DNA of 64,000 bases from Marivita sp041725935 (GTDB lineage Bacteria; Pseudomonadota; Alphaproteobacteria; Rhodobacterales; Rhodobacteraceae), in the NCBI GenBank assembly GCA_041725935.1, contig JBGRQD010000008.1, positions 62,001 through 126,000 of the forward strand, in the 5' to 3' direction. This document shows positions 60,273 to 64,000 of the stretch, one piece after another; position 1 is the first letter of the stretch, and each line of letters begins with the position of its first letter. Below the pieces are notes generated by a model. The model had not been told where the DNA came from, searched no databases, and worked only from the letters and a program-made list of their open reading frames with translations. The translations under genes and the position numbers were made by a program.

Positions 60273-61436
60273 TTACTCCCCGGCGACGGCTGTGAGGGAT
60301 CTGCCGCTGTCGCGGCGGAAGAATGCGATCTTGTCGGGGTCGAGCGCGGCACAGATGCCAGTGCCCTTGGGGATCTCGACGCAGAAGTCGCGATACGTGA
60401 TTGGCTCGGCCAGAATGTCGTCGGTCAGCAGCAAGGGGCCAAAGAACTCAGTGCCCCAGTCGAGTGTTTCGACAGTTGCGAACAGTTGCAGCGCCGCCGC
60501 CGTACCCAGCCCGGTTTCGAGCATTGTGCCTCCGTAGAGACCCAACCCGGCGGCTTCGGCGATGGCGACGACTTCAGACGCCCGCTTCAGGCCGCCCGAT
60601 TGTGCCACTTTCACGGCGAACACATCGGCCGCGCGGGCCTTGGTCACGGCCAGCGCATCTTCCGGGCCGTTCAGGGCTTCGTCGGCCATCACGGCAATCT
60701 CGTAGCCGCCGGTCAATTCCGCCATCGCCCTCCGATAGCGCGCCGGAAGAGGTTGTTCAACCAGCTCGCACCCGGCTTCTTGAAGCCCTTTCAGACCCCA
60801 GCGCGCATCCTGCAATGACCAGGCGGTGTTTACATCGACCCGCACGCTGGCAGCGTCCCCCACCGCCTTCTTGATCCGGGCCACATGGGCCACATCTTCG
60901 CGCACCGACCGCTTGCCGATCTTCAGCTTGAAGATGTTGTGGCGGCGGGTTTCGATCATCTGGTGCGCTTCGGCGATATCCGTTTCGGAATTGCCCGAGG
61001 CCAGTGTCCAGGCAACCGGCAGCCGCTCATGCACGGCGCCACCGAAAAGCTGCGCCACAGACACGCCAAGGCGCTTGCCCAGACCATCCCAAAGCGCGAT
61101 CTCAACGGCGGTTTTGGCGATGCGGTTGGCCTTGACCAGCTTGTCGATCAACTGGATCGCACCGTTCATGTTATCCGCGTCCCGCCCGATCAATGCCGGC
61201 GCGATATAGGTGTCGATGGCTGACTGGATGCCTTCGGGGCTTTCCGGCCCGTAGCTCAGACCACCGATTGTCGTGCCCTCTCCGATGCCTTCGGACCCGT
61301 CAGAAAACCGGATCCTGACAAGAACCGCCGTCTGCGTCCGCATCGTCGCCATCGACAGCACATGGCCCCGGATGGTCGGGATATCGAGGATCATGGTCTC
61401 GATCTGGTCAATCTTGGTCACCGGAGCATTCCACAT
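60273..61436 (-). CDS. catB: Muconate cycloisomerase CatB
   Basis: 387 residues of the enolase superfamily. The catalytic residues line up with the known enzyme: Lys170-x-Lys172 (FKLKIGK), Asp201 (VDVNTAW), Glu227 (VEQPLP), Asp252 (MADEAL) and Lys276 (FAVKVAQSGG). It turns cis,cis-muconate into muconolactone. It heads the leftward catB-benABCD-transporter array. The next enzyme, CatC, is not found in the window. Confidence 0.93.
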   Translation of the reverse strand: MWNAPVTKIDQIETMILDIPTIRGHVLSMATMRTQTAVLVRIRFSDGSEGIGEGTTIGGLSYGPESPEGIQSAIDTYIAPALIGRDADNMNGAIQLIDKLVKANRIAKTAVEIALWDGLGKRLGVSVAQLFGGAVHERLPVAWTLASGNSETDIAEAHQMIETRRHNIFKLKIGKRSVREDVAHVARIKKAVGDAASVRVDVNTAWSLQDARWGLKGLQEAGCELVEQPLPARYRRAMAELTGGYEIAVMADEALNGPEDALAVTKARAADVFAVKVAQSGGLKRASEVVAIAEAAGLGLYGGTMLETGLGTAAALQLFATVETLDWGTEFFGPLLLTDDILAEPITYRDFCVEIPKGTGICAALDPDKIAFFRRDSGRSLTAVAGE

Positions 61437-61565
61437 CTGAGAGTTTCGTTGTGATGCAGACTGCCCGTTGAAAGCGCTTCCTGTCGATGATGGTCAGGGT
61501 CTCGGGTGATACCCTGACGCGATACCTTTCCACGCCCGGTTGGGACCGATTGCGCATTGGCATGC

Positions 61566-61612
61566 AAAATTGACCCACTGGGGTGTGCTATGAGCGAGTA
61601 AAATTGACTCAC
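61566..61612. repeat. IS21-type terminal direct repeats
   Basis: AAAATTGACCCAC (61566-61578) and AAAATTGACTCAC (61600-61612) differ at one base and start 34 bases apart. Multiple short direct repeats of this kind mark IS21-family ends, and a truncated istA begins about 45 bases further on. Confidence 0.7.
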
Positions 61613-61657
61613 CTGCCACGTGAGTATTCGCGCTGAATAGCGCGGAGGAAAGAGCAT

Positions 61658-61960
61658 GTGTTACTGATGGACAGTGTATCGAAGATCCGGCGGTGGGTTC
61701 TTGTTGAGGGTCGCAGCATCCGGTCTGTTGCACGGTCGACGGGATTATCGCGGAACACGATCAAGACGTATCTGAAGGATGAGAGCCCGCCGAGCCACCA
61801 GCAGCAAGCGCCACCGGTCCGGCATAAGCTTTGCGATGGGATTGACACTCGGCTTCAGGACCTTTTTGAGCAGGACCAGAAGCACCCGTGCCGAGAGCAG
61901 CGGACAGCCACAAGGCTTTACGAACAACTTGTCTCGGAGGGGTATACCGAATCTTATTCA
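61658..61960 (+). pseudogene. istA: Truncated IS21-family transposase istA
   Basis: About 100 codons of the N-terminus survive: MDSVSKIRRWVLVEGRSIRSVARSTGLSRNTIKTYLKDE is the helix-turn-helix start of IstA, continuing to LYEQLVSEGYTESY. After that the reading frame goes into unrelated sequence and stops at 62005. The catalytic DDE domain and istB are missing, so it is inactive. GGAGG precedes the GTG at 61658. Confidence 0.85.
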
Positions 61961-62107
61961 CCGGATCAGCGATCCCCGATAAATAGGGATAAGCGGAGAT
62001 CTTGAATCAGAACAGCCAGATACACCATGTACGATTGGAGTGAGCAAAACTTTGGCGTTACGCTGCTGGTGTTTGATGGCTCGATCTCAGGCTAGGACGT
62101 AAGCGGT

Positions 62108-62229
62108 ATGGGACAAGTTCGTCATGGAAGCTCCAAGACGGCGCAGGCTGCCAGAGCTGCAATACAGTGATCGCAAGCTTCGCTCGCGCAGCCGAGCGGC
62201 GCGCCGGGCAAAGCGTGCACCCAGAAATC
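62108..62229 (+). pseudogene. Relic of the N-terminus of an IS481-type transposase (second copy)
   Basis: From the ATG at 62108 the frame reads MGQVRHGSSKTAQAARAAIQ, then a TGA, then SQASLAQPSGAPGKA and a TAG. This is the conserved IS481 transposase start broken by stops. It matches the relic at 47398 in the same orientation, sharing the exact run ATCGCAAGCTTCGCTCGCG. Confidence 0.78.
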
Positions 62230-62245
62230 GTAGCTGAAGGCGGCG

Positions 62246-62656
62246 TCATCCATCCAACACTTTGCGCAACATATGCTCCAATTCCTTTCGCCGATAAGGC
62301 TTTTTCAGCAGCTCGCCCTTTTGGGTGCCCCCACCGTCGAGATCGACGGTGTCTTTACTATAGCCGGAGGTAAACATCACACGCAGGTCAGGGCGCAGTT
62401 GTTGGGCTTCCTCGGCAAGATCGTAGCCGGACATGCCACCCGGCATCACGATATCGGTAAACAGAAGGTCGATGTCAGTGCGCTCACGGAGGATCTCGAG
62501 TGCGGAGTTGGCATCTGCCGCTTCGGACACCTGATACCCAAGCGAGGCAAGTTGTTTCACAACGATATCCCGGAGCATGTCATTATCATCGACGACCAGA
62601 ACATGCTCGCCCGTGAGAGCGCGTGGGGCGGATGGAGCATTTGTATCCTCACGCAT
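62246..62656 (-). CDS. Single-domain response regulator (receiver only)
   Basis: 136 residues from ATG 62656 (GAGG five bases upstream). The receiver has the acidic pair VLVVDDND, the phospho-acceptor Asp in LLFTDIVMPGGMSG, Thr/Ser in MFTSGYS and Lys in LLKKPYRRKEL. No output domain. It resembles the C-terminal receivers of hybrid kinases, so it may be a loose phosphate acceptor or the remnant of a larger gene cut by the nearby IS activity. A longer frame exists upstream but lacks a ribosome site. Confidence 0.75.
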   Translation of the reverse strand: MREDTNAPSAPRALTGEHVLVVDDNDMLRDIVVKQLASLGYQVSEAADANSALEILRERTDIDLLFTDIVMPGGMSGYDLAEEAQQLRPDLRVMFTSGYSKDTVDLDGGGTQKGELLKKPYRRKELEHMLRKVLDG

Positions 62657-62774
62657 TGACGCCTCGGTTTTCTTGGGATGCATTGTGTTTGGTCTTGGCT
62701 GCACGATGTGGATATCCCGGTTTCGCATTCCGTTCAAGGTCTTGGGGCCTGCGAGGGATATAGACACAAGGAAG

Positions 62775-63167
62775 CCGCACCGTCGCATGTGGCAGGCCAT
62801 ATGTGCCCTATGATCTTTCGGTAAGACGGTCGCACGGTGATCGGACACCGGCAAATGGATCGAAACCGTCGACTGGTTTCCGTTCTTTTCGGAAAATTGG
62901 TTTTCATGTTGCTGCTGCTTGGCATGGGCGATATGGGACAGAACCTATGAGGCGCAGGGCTATGCGCTTGAAGCGGCAAGAGCCTATCTTCGGCATGCCA
63001 CTCAGGTTCATGATTTCGACCTGATGTTAATCCATATTGCGAACGAGAATCTGCGGTCACAAAGATTGGCTATGAAACTGGGCGCGCAGCTTGATCGCTC
63101 TGCCTGTGCGCCAAGCTGGGCTCCTGACATGAAGACGTATCGGTTGAAGCTTCGTCCTGACGATTAG
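62775..63167 (+). pseudogene. Decayed GNAT-family acetyltransferase
   Basis: The last 82 codons keep the RimJ/RimL-type end: AWAIWDRTYEAQGYALEAARAYLRHA (acetyl-CoA loop region) and IHIANENLRSQRLAMKLGAQLD. Continuing the same frame upstream gives TGKWIETVDWFPFFSENWF, as in this family, and then a TGA near 62840. The protein start is therefore lost and the gene is probably inactive. The left boundary is approximate. Confidence 0.6.
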
Positions 63168-63324
63168 ACAATATGAGCTGTTCAAATTTCAACGCCATCT
63201 CGGATTGCGGATGCAGGTATGCGCCAGAGGTCGCACCTTAAAACGCTTGCTGCTCGATCAACAAATGTTTCCTTTTGCGTTCCAAGTACACATGATTGCA
63301 AGAATTCCCCGGTGTGATCGGTCC

Positions 63325-64000
63325 TCATTCTGGATCGGCGATATGGGTTGTCGGGTCGGCGTGAGGCTCAAGCCCGATCAGGGCCGCGTGTTGGGTCAAG
63401 GCGTCCCGCAAGGCGCCAAGAACGGTCGACCGCGACGACACCTGACGCTGAACGAGACCGACACGACGAGAAATTGCGCCTTCGCAAAAGGGACGGCTGT
63501 GAAGCCGTTCGGGGCGCATGTCGAGCGTCACGATCTTTGGAACGATGGTCACACCAAGCCCCGCCTCGACCATGCCCACGACTGACGGCATCGTGTTTGT
63601 CACAACGACTTGCCTCGGCGTGATGCGCAGTCGCGAGAGTTCCGTATCGATCTGGCGTGCAAGCGGGACATCCGTTGCGTAGCGGATGAAGGGCAAGTCG
63701 CGCAGAAGCGACAGATCGCTGCGCGCGCGCTCTTGTGACGGGGCAAGGAGCACAAGGGGTTCGGTCATTACCGTGCTCCATGTCAGTCCCGCCGGAACGC
63801 CGACATGCTCTGCCACCATTGCCGCATCAAGACGCCCGGCGGCGACATCTGACATCAGGGCTTCCGACATGCCGACCGTGAGTTCGAAAGACAGATCAGG
63901 GAAATGCAGGAGCATTTCCGCGAAAGCCTGTGGCACAAGCTGCATGGAGACTGTGCGTATTGCTCCAAATTTGAGCACGCCAGAGGTTTTTCTGCCCGAG
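63325..64000 (-). CDS. LysR-family regulator, substrate-binding part (5' end outside the window)
   Basis: The minus-strand frame enters from the right edge with no start codon in the window. It covers the LysR substrate-binding domain: VLKFGAIRTVSMQLVPQAFAEMLLHFPDLSFELTVGMSEALM, LDAAMVAEHVGVP, and MPSVVGMVEAGLGVTIVPKIV near the C-terminus. The DNA-binding domain lies beyond base 64000. Its target is not visible. Confidence 0.88.
   Translation of the reverse strand, partial: SGRKTSGVLKFGAIRTVSMQLVPQAFAEMLLHFPDLSFELTVGMSEALMSDVAAGRLDAAMVAEHVGVPAGLTWSTVMTEPLVLLAPSQERARSDLSLLRDLPFIRYATDVPLARQIDTELSRLRITPRQVVVTNTMPSVVGMVEAGLGVTIVPKIVTLDMRPERLHSRPFCEGAISRRVGLVQRQVSSRSTVLGALRDALTQHAALIGLEPHADPTTHIADPE

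Larger units (their letters stand above)
61437..62245. other. IS-relic region right of the aromatic module
   Basis: About 800 bases with no intact gene. It contains IS21 terminal repeats and a truncated istA (61566-61960), then unrecognised sequence, then an IS481-type relic (62108-62229). The catB promoter should lie at its left end. Confidence 0.7.

Overview
The window looks like a chromosomal segment of a marine alphaproteobacterium, most likely Rhodobacteraceae (Roseobacter group). This is inferred from the GC-rich coding style and from the mix of TRAP and branched-chain-type ABC importers, FkbM and GntR/FCD families, a benzoate/catechol module and osmoregulated-glucan genes. No rRNA, tRNA or CRISPR array was seen.

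Layout. 1-1880: a membrane PAS sensor (cut by the left edge) behind a small periplasmic SUOX-fold protein. 2192-3013: a DUF4198 protein. 3007-17131: a type II secretion locus in two divergent halves (gspG-H-I-C-D leftward; gspL-M-E-F, then J-K, rightward). It also holds gspN, a Tat-exported periplasmic-binding-fold protein coupled to gspJ, a DUF4331 secreted protein with a small lipoprotein, and a short prepilin peptidase. 17140-21437: an RND efflux pump and its adaptor. 21760-25887: a tightly coupled five-gene leftward operon (GTP cyclohydrolase II, zinc-less MDR oxidoreductase, atypical PTPS-fold protein, SAM methyltransferase, RibD-type reductase). I find no described pathway for it. 26012-31964: envelope genes (FkbM methyltransferase, inositol-monophosphatase-like enzyme, glycosyltransferase, flippase-like membrane protein, LtaS/OpgB-like transferase, CDP-alcohol phosphatidyltransferase). 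32069-35810: cytochrome b561 and opgH-opgG. 36.4-37.0 kb is AT-rich with no convincing gene.

36981-47337 is an organic-acid module. Leftward it has a class V aminotransferase, TRAP dctP-Q-M and a GlcG/HbpS protein. Rightward it has a glcD/glcF-type fused 2-hydroxyacid dehydrogenase, a GntR regulator, an enoyl-CoA hydratase and a CaiB CoA-transferase. The two arms diverge from a perfect 16-bp palindrome, probably the GntR operator.

47542-61436 is an aromatic-acid module: catB-benABCD-livK(like)HMGF leftward, catA and a LysR gene rightward, and an SCP2-like protein, an alpha/beta hydrolase and a BKACE leftward. It could run benzoate -> catechol -> muconate -> 3-oxoadipate -> acetoacetate + succinyl-CoA, with BKACE replacing the usual CoA-transferase and thiolase. 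catC is not visible. Relics of the same IS481-type transposase lie on both sides (47.4 and 62.1 kb) and an IS21 relic lies beside the right one, so the module was probably mobilised. 62.2-64.0 kb holds a lone receiver protein, a decayed GNAT gene and a LysR gene cut by the right edge.
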